Source: Thioclava nitratireducens (GTDB lineage: Bacteria; Pseudomonadota; Alphaproteobacteria; Rhodobacterales; Rhodobacteraceae). Taken from it: 64,000 nt of DNA. The notes under the pieces were generated by a model, which saw only the letters and a program-made list of their open reading frames with translations, was not told where the DNA came from and made no database searches. Each line of letters starts with the position of its first letter. The stretch's first letter is position 1. The position numbers and the translations under genes were made by a program. The DNA is taken from assembly GCF_001940525.2 (NCBI RefSeq), contig NZ_CP019437.1, positions 3,831,501 to 3,895,500 on the forward strand, in the 5' to 3' direction. Shown here one piece after another: positions 20,340 through 28,828 of this stretch.

Positions 20340-21572
20340 ATGACCGTTCTGCAATTCGCCGCCGCCCTCATCGTGCTCGCTGGGTTGTTCGGCGTCATCA
20401 ATCACTTCGTTTTGCGCCTGCCGCCGACGATCGGGATTCTGATCGTCGCTCTGATGACCTCGATCGGACTGATGATCGTCGATCGCATTTTCGGGCTGAA
20501 CCTCGCGCAGCAGGTACAAGATTACGTCAAGAGCATCGACTTCTCGAAAGCGCTGCTCGACGGGATGCTGGGGCTGATGCTCTTCGCGGGGGCGCTGCAT
20601 GTGAAGCTGTCGGACCTGCGGGCGGTCTGGCCGACGGTTCTGGTGATGGCGACAATCGGCGTCGTGCTGTCGACCCTTGTGGTGGGCTTCGGTTTTCACT
20701 GGCTGACCGGCGCGCCGATCATGGTCGCGCTGACCTTCGGGGCACTGATTTCGCCGACTGATCCCGTCGCCGTGCTCGGCGTACTGCGCTCGGCCAATCT
20801 GCGCCGCACGCTCGAGACCGTGATCTCGGGCGAGAGCCTGTTCAACGACGGCGTCGGCTACACGGTCTTCCTGATCCTCTCGGGCCTCGCCTTTACCAGC
20901 GGCCACTCCGAAGCCTCAAGCCTGTCCGGGGCGGGCACCCTGTTCTTCCGCGAAGCGGTGGGCGGCGCGGCGCTCGGCCTCGCGATGGGCTGGGGGCTGT
21001 TTCGCGTGATGCGCCTCATCGACGACCCCTCGTTGGAAGTACTGTTGACGCTTGGCCTCGCGTTCGGTGGCTATGAGCTGGCGCTGTTCCTGCATGTCTC
21101 CGGCCCGATCGCCGCGGTCTGCGCCGGGCTTCTGATCGGAGATGTCGGGGCGCGGTTCGGCATGTCCGAGGAGACCCGCAAGTACGTCGACGCTTTCTGG
21201 ATGCTGGTGGACGAGATACTCAACGCCGTGCTTTTCCTGTTGATTGGGGTGGAGATTTTCGCGATCCGGTTCGACGCGGATATCCTGACGACGTCGGTCG
21301 CCTCGATCGGCCTAGCGCTGGTCGGCCGGCTGGTCGCGGTGGTGGTGCCGATCCTCGCGCTGCGCCCGTTCCGCAACTTCGGCCCCGGCGTGACCCGCGT
21401 GATGACATGGGGCGGGCTGAAAGGCGGCATCTCGGTCGCCCTCGCGCTGTCCCTGCCGGACTCGCAGTGGACGGATGAAATCCTCTCGGCCACCTACGTG
21501 ATCGTCGTCTTCTCGATCGTGGTGCAGGGGCTGAGTGTCGGCTGGCTCGCGAGACGCGCCGCGAAGGACTAA
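20340..21572 (+). CDS. CPA1-family cation:proton antiporter
   Basis: A 410-residue integral membrane protein with about 12 transmembrane helices. The CPA1 motifs SPTDPVAVLG and GESLFNDGVG contain the acidic residues used for Na+/H+ exchange. NhaP-type proteins of this size export Na+ (or K+) in exchange for protons. There is no large C-terminal cytoplasmic regulatory domain. It is followed by a bidirectional terminator shared with convergent putP. Ion choice cannot be decided from sequence. Confidence 0.9.
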   Translation: MTVLQFAAALIVLAGLFGVINHFVLRLPPTIGILIVALMTSIGLMIVDRIFGLNLAQQVQDYVKSIDFSKALLDGMLGLMLFAGALHVKLSDLRAVWPTVLVMATIGVVLSTLVVGFGFHWLTGAPIMVALTFGALISPTDPVAVLGVLRSANLRRTLETVISGESLFNDGVGYTVFLILSGLAFTSGHSEASSLSGAGTLFFREAVGGAALGLAMGWGLFRVMRLIDDPSLEVLLTLGLAFGGYELALFLHVSGPIAAVCAGLLIGDVGARFGMSEETRKYVDAFWMLVDEILNAVLFLLIGVEIFAIRFDADILTTSVASIGLALVGRLVAVVVPILALRPFRNFGPGVTRVMTWGGLKGGISVALALSLPDSQWTDEILSATYVIVVFSIVVQGLSVGWLARRAAKD

Positions 21573-21575
21573 CGC

Positions 21576-21604
21576 AAAAGGCCCGCCACATTGGACGGGC
21601 CTTT
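21576..21604 (+). terminator. Bidirectional terminator between antiporter and putP
   Basis: The stem AAAGGCCCG pairs with CGGGCCTTT around a ten-base loop. A and T runs on both sides let it serve both convergent genes. Confidence 0.85.
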
Positions 21605-21624
21605 CACATCTCAAGTCGCGAGGA

Positions 21625-23070
21625 TCATTCGATCGGGCGGAACTCGCCACGATCTTCGCTTGCGAGGCTCACCACGATGATGGCGATGAAGGCCGCGATG
21701 AAGCCCGGGATGATCTCGTAGAGGAACGAGCCCCAGCCCAGCGAAATCCAGACGATCACGGTCAGTGCGCCGACGACGAGGCCAGCCACGCCGCCGAGAC
21801 CCGTCATCCGTTTCCACGTCAGCGACAGGATGATCAGCGGACCGAAGGCGGCACCGAACCCGGCCCAGGCATTCGAGACGAGGCCAAGCACTTTGCTGTC
21901 CGGGTTCGAGGCGATGATGATCGCCGCGATCCCCACGGCCAGCACCGCGAGACGACCGACATTCACCAAGGCACGGTCCGAGGCCTCCTTGTTGAAGACG
22001 ATCTTGTAGAAGTCTTCGGTCAGCGAGGAGGAGGACACCAGAAGCTGGCTCGACACGGTCGACATGATCGCCGCCAGAAGCGCGGCATACAGGAAGCCCG
22101 TCACCAGCGGATGGAAGAGCAGGTTCGACAGGATGATGAAGATCGTCTCCGGATCCTGCACGTCGAGCCCGTTACGCTGTGCATAGGCGCGGCCGAAGAT
22201 CCCGACCGAGATCGCGCCGATCAGCGAGATCGCCATCCAGCCCATGCCGATATTCCGCGCTTTCGGCACATCGGCGACCGAGCGCACGGCCATGAAGCGC
22301 ACGATGATGTGCGGCTGGCCGAAATAGCCCAGCCCCCAGGCGACGGCCGAGAGCCAGCCCGCGAAGGTCAGCCCGTTCGTCATCGACAGGAAGTTCGGGT
22401 CGATATCGCTCAGTCGGCTCGCAGCCGCGTCCACGCCGTCGCCCTGACCGGTCGTGAGGATCACGATCGGCATGATGACGAGCGCGAGCATCATGATGCA
22501 GCCCTGCACGAAGTCGGTGAGCGACACGGCGAGGAAGCCGCCGATCACCGTGTAGACCAGAACGACACCCAGCGTGAGGATGACCCCGGTCATGTAGCTG
22601 CCACCGAAGGCGCTGGCAAAAAGCTTGCCGCCGCCGACGAGACCCGACGCGGTGTAGACCGCGAAGAAGACCACGATGATCACCGCCGAAACCATCCGCA
22701 GCAATGTCGCGTGGCTCGGGAAGCGATTGGCGAGGAAGCCCGGGATGGTCAGCGCGTTGTCATAACGCTCGGTCTGCTCGCGCAGGCGCGGCGCCACGAC
22801 GATCCAGTTCACGAACGCACCGACGAAAAGACCGATCCCGATCCAGCTTTGCGTCAGGCCCGACACGAAGAGCGCGCCCGGCAGACCCAGAAGCAGCCAG
22901 CCCGACATGTCCGATGCGCCTGCCGAGAGAGCTGCAACCGCGGGGGGCAGGTTGCGCCCGCCCAGCATGTATTCCTCGGAACTCGACGTGGACTTGCGCC
23001 ACGCGTAGACCCCAATGGCCAGCATCAGCACGAAATACAGTGCCAAGCTGATCCAGACTCCGATCTGCAT
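21625..23070 (-). CDS. putP: Sodium/proline symporter
   Basis: A 481-residue solute:sodium symporter with about 13 membrane helices, importing L-proline with Na+. The N-terminal YMLGGRNLPPAVAALSAGAS and ASDMSGWLLLGLPG segments are characteristic of PutP. GGGAGGATACAAA precedes the ATG. No putA proline dehydrogenase lies beside it. The 253-base upstream gap contains a direct repeat that could bind a regulator. Confidence 0.92.
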   Translation of the reverse strand: MQIGVWISLALYFVLMLAIGVYAWRKSTSSSEEYMLGGRNLPPAVAALSAGASDMSGWLLLGLPGALFVSGLTQSWIGIGLFVGAFVNWIVVAPRLREQTERYDNALTIPGFLANRFPSHATLLRMVSAVIIVVFFAVYTASGLVGGGKLFASAFGGSYMTGVILTLGVVLVYTVIGGFLAVSLTDFVQGCIMMLALVIMPIVILTTGQGDGVDAAASRLSDIDPNFLSMTNGLTFAGWLSAVAWGLGYFGQPHIIVRFMAVRSVADVPKARNIGMGWMAISLIGAISVGIFGRAYAQRNGLDVQDPETIFIILSNLLFHPLVTGFLYAALLAAIMSTVSSQLLVSSSSLTEDFYKIVFNKEASDRALVNVGRLAVLAVGIAAIIIASNPDSKVLGLVSNAWAGFGAAFGPLIILSLTWKRMTGLGGVAGLVVGALTVIVWISLGWGSFLYEIIPGFIAAFIAIIVVSLASEDRGEFRPIE

Positions 23071-23208
23071 TTTGTATCCTCCCTGTTACCGCATCTGCAA
23101 ACTAGGGCAGATGCGCGCGTTTTCCCGTTTGGAGCGGACGATACAGGAGGACAAGAAGTCGAACCGACCAAAGTTTTTTCATTGGAAGGCCATTCGCCCA
23201 AAAATCTC

Positions 23209-23237
23209 CCCAATCATGGGAACAGAGCCCAATCATG
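23209..23237. promoter_or_regulatory. Direct repeat CCCAATCATG x2 upstream of putP
   Basis: CCCAATCATG occurs at 23209-23218 and again at 23228-23237, 19 bases apart (near two helical turns), in the gap between rpsO and putP, about 140-165 bases upstream of putP. This spacing suits a dimeric regulator on one DNA face. No known motif was recognised. Confidence 0.3.
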
Positions 23238-23272
23238 TCATTTCAGGCAATTCACACGGAATTACGCAAATG

Positions 23273-23303
23273 AAAACGCCCGCGCGGTATGCGCGGGCGT
23301 TTC
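23273..23303 (-). terminator. Rho-independent terminator after rpsO
   Basis: The stem AAACGCCCGCGC pairs with GCGCGGGCGTTT around a short loop. On the minus strand it ends in GCGTTTTC, twenty bases after the rpsO stop. Confidence 0.9.
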
Positions 23304-23323
23304 GAATTCCAATCCTAGGCGGA

Positions 23324-23593
23324 TTAGCGACGCAGGCCGAGGCGCTCGATCAGCGACTGGTAACGTGCGACGTCTTTCGCCTTCAGGTAGTCGAGCAGCT
23401 TGCGGCGCTGCGCGACGAGCATCAGAAGACCACGACGCGAGTGGTTGTCTTTCTTGTGCTCTTTGAAGTGCTCGGTCAGGTTCGCGATGCGCTTGGTCAG
23501 GACTGCGACCTGAACTTCGGGGGAACCGGTGTCACCTTCTTTGGTGCCGTATTCCTTGATAAGCGCGTTCTTGTCTTCAACAGTGATCGACAT
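23324..23593 (-). CDS. rpsO: 30S ribosomal protein S15
   Basis: An 89-residue S15, the exact family length, binding the 16S rRNA central domain at the three-way junction. [17 protein letters not shown] and the [19 protein letters not shown] signature are intact. GGAGATCCCG precedes the ATG at 23593; the longer frame to 23653 is not real. It is monocistronic here, with a strong terminator, whereas in many bacteria it is co-transcribed with pnp. Its upstream neighbour is the RTX repeat protein gene. Confidence 0.97.
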   Translation of the reverse strand: MSITVEDKNALIKEYGTKEGDTGSPEVQVAVLTKRIANLTEHFKEHKKDNHSRRGLLMLVAQRRKLLDYLKAKDVARYQSLIERLGLRR

Positions 23594-23713
23594 CGGGATC
23601 TCCTTACATTGAGGGTTCGGGCGCAAGCCGGGATGTCGTCCAGCAAGGTCCATAGACTGCCCCTTTCGGAACAGATGCGCGCGTATAGACGCGAATCGGC
23701 CTGTTGAAAAGCC

Positions 23714-24754
23714 TTATTTCAAAGCGCCTACCGCCTGTTGCGCCGCGAATTGCTCGGGCGTGAAGAGTGCGATGTCCTGCGCGCTCAACTCCGGCGCGTC
23801 GAGCACTTCGGCCAGCCGTATCCCATCGAGCAGGATCCACGCCGCACCGGAATGAACCTCCGAGGGCTCGACACTGATCTGCGGCAAGGCCGCGCCCTGC
23901 GGATCGTAGATCACGGCCAGCCGATCCTCGCCCGCCGTGTAATCGGCGATCGTTGCGGGCGTCGCCGGGTCGATCCAGTCGCTCAGCGCAAAGCTGTCGG
24001 GATCTTCGCCACCATGCAGCCAATCGCCGGAGCCGCCAAGGAGCACATCCTCCCCTGCCCCGCCATTGAGGGTATCGGCATCGGCCGCCCCCAGATCGCG
24101 CGTCTGCAGCGTGACGCCGCGCAGCAGATCGTTTCCCGCATTGCCATTCAACTCGTCGCGCCCGGCATCCCCGGTCAGCGTGTCGGCGCCATCCGCTCCG
24201 ACCATCGTATCGTCCCCAGTGCCGCCCGCGAGTGTATCGTCTCCCACGCCACCGATCAGCGTGTCGCCCCCCGCCTCACCAGAGAGCCGATCCGCCCCTG
24301 ACCCGCCGGAGAGGAAATCCGGATCCGCGCCACCCGCGAGCACATCCGCGCCGTCGCCGCCGATCAGCGTGTCCGCCCCCGCCTCTCCGCGCAGCGTATC
24401 GTTGCCGGCCGCCCCGAGAAGCTCGTCATCACCGCTGCCGCCAAGCAGGCTGTCATCGCCACCATATCCATCGATCTGGTCATCGCCCGCCGCCCCCGCG
24501 ATCGCATCGTCGGACGCATCACCCCAGGTCATGTCATCCTCCGGTCCGGGCGCTGGGGGATCGACCGGTACCGGCGAAGCCTCTCCGGCACTGACCAAGG
24601 TAAGAAGGTTGCCGTCACTCTCCATGGACGTGCCATCCGGATCACCCTGCGGTGGCTCATCCTCCTCATTGTCGGAGGAAACCACCATGAGACCCGCCGT
24701 GGCACCCGCCATCAGCAGACCCAGAAATCCCGACAGAAACAACATTTCGAGCAC
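23714..24754 (-). CDS. Membrane-anchored RTX-type calcium-binding repeat protein
   Basis: A 346-residue protein of unknown role. Residues 3-25 form one hydrophobic helix (signal anchor), followed by an acidic, proline-rich stretch to about 80. Residues about 80-245 then hold some 17 glycine- and aspartate-rich nonapeptides (GGxGxDxLx type) that fold into a Ca2+-binding beta roll. The C-terminal 100 residues resemble the capping region after RTX blocks in Rhodobacteraceae proteins (SDWIDPATPATIADYTAGED). No protease, lipase or adenylate-cyclase domain and no type I secretion genes are nearby, so a structural or adhesive role is possible. Repeats and anchor are seen directly; function is inferred. 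Confidence 0.82.
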   Translation of the reverse strand: MLEMLFLSGFLGLLMAGATAGLMVVSSDNEEDEPPQGDPDGTSMESDGNLLTLVSAGEASPVPVDPPAPGPEDDMTWGDASDDAIAGAAGDDQIDGYGGDDSLLGGSGDDELLGAAGNDTLRGEAGADTLIGGDGADVLAGGADPDFLSGGSGADRLSGEAGGDTLIGGVGDDTLAGGTGDDTMVGADGADTLTGDAGRDELNGNAGNDLLRGVTLQTRDLGAADADTLNGGAGEDVLLGGSGDWLHGGEDPDSFALSDWIDPATPATIADYTAGEDRLAVIYDPQGAALPQISVEPSEVHSGAAWILLDGIRLAEVLDAPELSAQDIALFTPEQFAAQQAVGALK

Positions 24755-24805
24755 CCCTGCGAAGATGCGCGGACGTTACGGTCGCGGAGAAGAATTCCCT
24801 AGGAC

Positions 24806-24824
24806 TTAAGCGTTAAATGCTTAA
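24806..24824. promoter_or_regulatory. TTAAGC-N7-GCTTAA palindrome in the RTX-gene promoter region
   Basis: TTAAGC (24806-24811) and GCTTAA (24819-24824) form a perfect inverted repeat with a 7-base AT-rich centre, in a 78-base gap about 52 bases upstream of the RTX gene. It may be an operator. The TTAA content recalls CtrA sites, but the spacing does not fit TTAA-N7-TTAA. Confidence 0.35.
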
Positions 24825-24832
24825 CGATACGC

Positions 24833-25363
24833 TCACCCTGCCGGGGCGAACCACAGCTCGGGCTGATGCTCGTACGCGATGTAGAGCGGATGCTTCGGCG
24901 CGCCTGCCTTGGTCAGCCCGAGATGGTGCAGCGCCCGGCCACTGGCGCGCAGCAAGTCCTCTACTGCGGCGCCCCGTTGAAGATGCGCCCCATGCGCCCC
25001 CCAGGCACAGATGATCCGGTCTTCGGGACCGCTCGCCCAATCGAGGCTCTCGCGGATCGACGCATCATTCTCCGGACCGACCGGATCTTTCTGCGCCCGC
25101 ATCACCTTCGGATCGGTTGCGCGATAGGCGAAGATATTGGTCACCCGGAACGCCCCGAAACCTAGCGCCCGCGCGCGGCGCTCGCAGCGCTCCACCGTGG
25201 GGTCGTTCTGCACTTCGGTCGCGGTCGAGGGGTTGAGCATGATGAAAAGCGCCCGGGGTTTGCTGTCGTCCCAGACCCGCGTCAGCAGGTAGCGGTAGTT
25301 CTCGCAATCCGAATAGACCGCGATGGAAGGGGCGTCGCCTTTAATATGCTCGCGGGTGATCAT
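24833..25363 (-). CDS. DUF1643 domain protein
   Basis: A 176-residue protein of the DUF1643 family, recognised by RALFIMLNPSTATEVQNDPTVERCERRA and ICAWGAHG, the two conserved blocks. The biochemical role is unknown; the conserved Asn/Asp/Cys/Trp pattern suggests an enzyme or nucleotide binder, which is speculation. It lies between the RTX gene and truB on the same strand, separated from truB by 78 bases that contain a hairpin element in the opposite orientation. Confidence 0.85.
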   Translation of the reverse strand: MITREHIKGDAPSIAVYSDCENYRYLLTRVWDDSKPRALFIMLNPSTATEVQNDPTVERCERRARALGFGAFRVTNIFAYRATDPKVMRAQKDPVGPENDASIRESLDWASGPEDRIICAWGAHGAHLQRGAAVEDLLRASGRALHHLGLTKAGAPKHPLYIAYEHQPELWFAPAG

Positions 25364-25394
25364 CTCTCGTCCTGACCGTTGCGTGTGTGGCAGA

Positions 25395-25436
25395 GGGCGG
25401 AGGCCTCCGGCGGGGATATTTGGACCAAGGGGAAGG
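25395..25436 (+). repeat. Dispersed hairpin element, copy 2 (reverse of local genes)
   Basis: GGAGGCCTCC is followed by GGCGGGGATATTTGGACCAA, then GGGGAAG. The GATATTT box matches the other copies, but this copy points against the flanking minus-strand genes truB and DUF1643, and no plus-strand gene precedes it. Confidence 0.45.
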
Positions 25437-25441
25437 GCGCG

Positions 25442-26344
25442 TCAAAGATTGAAGACGCGGCTCGGATGGACCTCGCCGGATTTGTAGATGCCGACGGCGA
25501 GCGGTTTGCCCTCATGGCTGACCCAGACTTCCTCGCCCCATTCGGCGTCACCCGGCAGCACCATGCCCGGATTGCCGTTCTTCAGCCGCACCGCGCCCTC
25601 GGGCGTGGCTTTCAGCTGCACCAGATCGTCAAGACCAAGTTCCACAGGCAGCAGTTTCGCATCGAGTTCGGGCGTCTTTGCCAGTTCGTCGATCTCCGCC
25701 AGCGTAATCCCGTCGCTCGCCTCGAAAGGCCCCGACCATTCGCGGCGCAGCCAGAGGACGTGGCCGAGACAGCCCAGCTTCTGCCCCAGATCGCGCGCGA
25801 TGGAGCGCACATAGCCGCCCTTGCCGCAAACCAGTTCCAGCTCGACCGTATCGGCATCGGGCCGGCCTAGCATCACGAGGCTTTCGACATAGAGAGGCCT
25901 CGCGGCCAGTTCCATTTCCTCGCCCGCCCGGGCCAGGGCATAGGCGCGCTCGCCATCAACCTTCACCGCGGAGAATTGCGGCGGCACCTGTTCGATATCA
26001 CCTTCGAAAGCGGTCAGCGCGGCGGCGATCTCTTCATCGGTGGGGCGCAGATCGGAGGTCTCGATCACCTCGCCCTCGGCATCGTCGGTCTTGGTCGCAG
26101 CCCCCAGCCGCACCTGAAACCGATAGCACTTCAGCGCATCGGTGATGAAAGGCACCGTCTTCGTGGCCTCGCCCAGCGCCACCGCCAGAACCCCGGTCGC
26201 CGCCGGGTCGAGCGTGCCCGCGTGGCCCGCCTTCTTGGCGCCCAGCGCCCAGCGCACCTTGTTCACCACCGAGGTGGAGGTGATGTCCGCGGGCTTGTCC
26301 ACGATCAACCAGCCGGAAATGTCGCGACCCTTCTTGCGTGCCAT
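25442..26344 (-). CDS. truB: tRNA pseudouridine(55) synthase
   Basis: A 300-residue TruB that isomerises U55 in the T-loop of tRNAs. Catalytic Asp46 is in [13 protein letters not shown]. The [11 protein letters not shown] start, the [10 protein letters not shown] motif and a C-terminal PUA-like domain are present. It lies downstream of rbfA and the DUF2233 gene on the same strand, the usual alphaproteobacterial arrangement except for the DUF2233 insertion typical of Rhodobacteraceae. Confidence 0.95.
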   Translation of the reverse strand: MARKKGRDISGWLIVDKPADITSTSVVNKVRWALGAKKAGHAGTLDPAATGVLAVALGEATKTVPFITDALKCYRFQVRLGAATKTDDAEGEVIETSDLRPTDEEIAAALTAFEGDIEQVPPQFSAVKVDGERAYALARAGEEMELAARPLYVESLVMLGRPDADTVELELVCGKGGYVRSIARDLGQKLGCLGHVLWLRREWSGPFEASDGITLAEIDELAKTPELDAKLLPVELGLDDLVQLKATPEGAVRLKNGNPGMVLPGDAEWGEEVWVSHEGKPLAVGIYKSGEVHPSRVFNL

Positions 26345-26396
26345 GAGGCCTCCGTAGTCAACAGGGGCCGCCTGCTAGCCCAAGCGGCGCGAGCCG

Positions 26397-27146
26397 TCAA
26401 TCTCCAGCAGCGGGGTCCGCGTGCGCGATCAGCGCCACGATCGGCCCCATCGGCAGGCCCATATCCTCGCGCCCCTGGCCGGGAATGGTCAGCCGAGATA
26501 TCTTTCCGTCGAGATAGAGCGCGTTGGGCACCTGCATCTCGTCACGGAAGAACCGACCGAATTCGTGAAAGCTCACCGGCGCATCGGAGATCGCGAAATA
26601 GGCGGTCTTGCCATCGGCCGAGACACCCACTCCGTTGCGGATGTTCTTCGACGTTCCGTCGGCGAGGAATTTCGGATGCAGCGTGCCGTCGATCACCAGC
26701 ATCGGCCCCGATTGCGTCGCATAGGTGCAGTCCTTCGGGTCAGCGGCGAAGGCGCGCGATTCCGTCACCGAGAATGCCTCGCCGATGCAGAAGACACCAT
26801 TTGGCAGCAGGCCGAAATTGCCCGGCCCTTCGGAGGTGACGATCGAATGCAGTTCCTTGCCGTTCTCGATGAACAGGCCCACCGGCTTGCGATCGGGATG
26901 GTACATCCCCGCATTCATCGCGAAGATAACGCGGTCGCCTTTGGGGACGACTTCGGAAAGCCGCTCGGGCGTTCCGATCAGATTGCCATCGGGATCGTCG
27001 AGGAACAGCTTCAGGTCCTGCCCGAGCTGCGCTTCGCAGACCGTGTAGGTCACGCCGTCGAAGCTGCGATCCGCGCAAGGAGCGTCGGCCAGCGCAGGCG
27101 TGGCCAGCAGCATCAGCGCGGCAGCATTAGTTGCGATCGTCTTCAT
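26397..27146 (-). CDS. DUF2233 phosphodiester-glycosidase-like exported protein
   Basis: A 249-residue protein with an N-terminal signal peptide (MKTIATNAAALMLLATPALA) and a NAGPA/DUF2233 domain. The conserved blocks FAMNAGMYHPDRKPVGLFIENG, GPGNFGLLPNGVF and NGVGVSADGKTAYFAIS are seen in short stretches. Relatives cleave phosphodiester-linked sugars; the natural substrate here is unknown, perhaps a periplasmic or cell-wall glycan. The start overlaps the acidic tail of rbfA by 20 bases; an ATG four codons earlier (27158) is an alternative. Confidence 0.83.
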   Translation of the reverse strand: MKTIATNAAALMLLATPALADAPCADRSFDGVTYTVCEAQLGQDLKLFLDDPDGNLIGTPERLSEVVPKGDRVIFAMNAGMYHPDRKPVGLFIENGKELHSIVTSEGPGNFGLLPNGVFCIGEAFSVTESRAFAADPKDCTYATQSGPMLVIDGTLHPKFLADGTSKNIRNGVGVSADGKTAYFAISDAPVSFHEFGRFFRDEMQVPNALYLDGKISRLTIPGQGREDMGLPMGPIVALIAHADPAAGD

Positions 27147-27558
27147 CGTCTTCGTCATCGTCCCGCGCAGCGATATCGCGCTGCACCGTCTCGTCCGAAA
27201 ACATACGGCGCGTCTCGTCCAGCCGGTCATAAGTCTCGTCCAGCCGGAAGCGCAGATCGGGGCTGTATTTCGCGGTCATTTCTTTGCCCAGCAGACGCCG
27301 CAGCTCGCCCTTGTTGCGCGCGAGCGCCGCGATCAGCTCTTTGCCGCCTTCCCCGCCCAAGGGCGTGACATAGGCGGTCGCGACCTTCAGGTCTGGAGAG
27401 CAGCGCACTTCGCCCACCGTCACCGAGAAGCGGCTGAGATCGGGATCATGCACGTCGCCGCGCATCAGGAGGTCCGACAGCGTGCGTCGGATCAACTCGC
27501 CCATGCGAAGCTGACGTTGCGAGGGGCCATCGCCCGAGGAGAAACGGTTCTTTGCCAT
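27127..27558 (-). CDS. rbfA: Ribosome-binding factor A
   Basis: A 143-residue RbfA needed for maturation of the 16S rRNA 5' end in the 30S subunit. SQRQLRMGELIRRTLSDLL and the KH-like core (SPDLKVATAYVTPLGG) fit well. The C-terminus ends in an acidic run, ARDDDEDDEDDRN, whose codons also encode the start of the next gene in another frame. It is divergent from dapB across 97 bases. Confidence 0.94.
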   Translation of the reverse strand: MAKNRFSSGDGPSQRQLRMGELIRRTLSDLLMRGDVHDPDLSRFSVTVGEVRCSPDLKVATAYVTPLGGEGGKELIAALARNKGELRRLLGKEMTAKYSPDLRFRLDETYDRLDETRRMFSDETVQRDIAARDDDEDDEDDRN

Positions 27559-27655
27559 GGCGCTCACATAGGGCGTCTGCGGGTTTTGCGCAACGGGGGC
27601 TTTGCCAAGCGCGCCTGCGCAAGCTAGATAGCGCGAAACCGTGAAGGAGAAAGAC

Positions 27656-28465
27656 ATGAGCGACCTGCCGGGCATCGTGATCACCGGGGCGTCGGGCCGG
27701 ATGGGCCAGATGCTGATCCGCACCGTGGGCGAGAGCGACAAGGCGCGCCTTGTGGGCGCCGTCGAACGCACGGGCCACGACTGGGTCGGACAGGATCTGG
27801 GCGAGGCGATGGGCGGCGCACCGAACGGCGTGATCGTGACCGACGATCCGCTGGAGGCGTTTTCCGGGGCGCAGGCCGTGATAGACTTCACCGCGCCTGC
27901 CGCCACCCGCGAATTCGCGAAGATCGCGGCGCAGGCACGCCTGACCCATGTGATCGGCACGACCGGCATGGATGACGATGACATCGCGGCGCTCAAGCCC
28001 TGTGCCCGTCACGCGGTGATCGTGCGCGCGGGCAACATGAGCCTCGGGGTGAACCTGCTCACGCAGCTGACGAAGAAAGTCGCGCAGGCGCTCGATGCCG
28101 ATTGGGATATCGAGGTGATCGAAGCCCATCACAACAAGAAGGTCGATGCACCCTCTGGCACCGCGCTGATGCTGGGCGAGGCGGCGGCGGAAGGCCGTGG
28201 CGTCTCGCTCGAAGACAATCGCGAGTCGGGCCGCGACGGTATCACAGGCGCACGCAAGCATGGCGCGATCGGCTTCTCGGCCATTCGGGGTGGCGATATC
28301 GTGGGCGAGCATGACGTGCTGTTTGCCGGCATGGGCGAGCGGATCATCCTGCGCCATGTCGCGACCGATCGGGCCATCTTCGCGCGCGGCGCGCTCAAGG
28401 CCGCGCTCTGGGGTCAGGACAAGCGCCCCGGCGAATACGACATGCTCGACGTGCTGGGGCTCTGA
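27656..28465 (+). CDS. dapB: 4-Hydroxy-tetrahydrodipicolinate reductase
   Basis: A 269-residue NAD(P)H-dependent reductase in the lysine/diaminopimelate pathway. The dinucleotide-binding GASGRMGQM, the VIGTTG loop and the catalytic [15 protein letters not shown] with its His and Lys are intact. GAAGGAGAAAGAC precedes the ATG at 27656, so the upstream in-frame GTG at 27641 is not needed. dapC-like and dapD genes elsewhere in the window belong to the same pathway. It is convergent with the DUF1674 gene. Confidence 0.96.
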   Translation: MSDLPGIVITGASGRMGQMLIRTVGESDKARLVGAVERTGHDWVGQDLGEAMGGAPNGVIVTDDPLEAFSGAQAVIDFTAPAATREFAKIAAQARLTHVIGTTGMDDDDIAALKPCARHAVIVRAGNMSLGVNLLTQLTKKVAQALDADWDIEVIEAHHNKKVDAPSGTALMLGEAAAEGRGVSLEDNRESGRDGITGARKHGAIGFSAIRGGDIVGEHDVLFAGMGERIILRHVATDRAIFARGALKAALWGQDKRPGEYDMLDVLGL

Positions 28466-28475
28466 GTCACAGCAG

Positions 28476-28540
28476 TTTCGGATTGGCTCAAATATCCTGG
28501 GGGTGAGGCGCAACGCGCCGAGGGGGCGACGCCCCCTGCC
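28476..28540 (-). repeat. Dispersed 3'-end hairpin element, copy 3 (after DUF1674 gene)
   Basis: On the minus strand, 27 bases after the DUF1674 stop, GGGGGCGTCGCCCCC is followed by a second arm pair (GGCGCGTTGCGCC), then CCCCCAGGATATTTGAGCCAA. It also lies at the 3' end of convergent dapB. Confidence 0.55.
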
Positions 28541-28562
28541 CCGGCATCAAAGGGCGCCGCGA

Positions 28563-28748
28563 TCAAAAGTCGATCGCGAGGCCCTTCTTCTCCCAATCGC
28601 CGTAGCGCACGGGCTCGGGACCGTCGCGACCGCCAAGCTCGGTTGGGAGTTCCGCCGCCTGCGCGTTCTTGCGGCGCTCCTCGGCTTCGGCGAGCGCGCG
28701 CAGGGCTGCGGGCGGCAAGTCGCGCTTATCTTCGGGCTGATCGGACAT
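28563..28748 (-). CDS. DUF1674 protein, SdhAF4-like
   Basis: A 61-residue protein whose C-terminal ELGGRDGPEPVRYGDWEKKG motif is the DUF1674/SDHAF4 signature. The family helps flavinylated SdhA assemble into succinate dehydrogenase. AAAGGACGCGCC precedes the ATG at 28748. No sdh genes are in the window. It is divergent from the RsmB gene, a pairing common in Rhodobacteraceae. Confidence 0.85.
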   Translation of the reverse strand: MSDQPEDKRDLPPAALRALAEAEERRKNAQAAELPTELGGRDGPEPVRYGDWEKKGLAIDF

Positions 28749-28828
28749 GGCGCGTCCTTTCTTGTCTGTGGATCGGGGCATGATATAGGCCTGCGCTTAA
28801 GCCGCAACAAGCCAGGAAGCCGCAGCCC

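Noticed and set aside
23071..23323. Small RNA gene between putP and rpsO
   Set aside because: The hairpin at 23273-23303 is explained by rpsO termination, and I see no promoter that would define a separate transcript.
23990..24520. Tandem DNA repeat or CRISPR-like array
   Set aside because: The periodicity is a 27-base codon repeat encoding RTX nonapeptides; units diverge and there are no spacers.
24806..24825. CtrA binding site
   Set aside because: Several TTAA half-sites occur, but none has the 7-base spacing expected for TTAA-N7-TTAAC, so I record only a palindrome.
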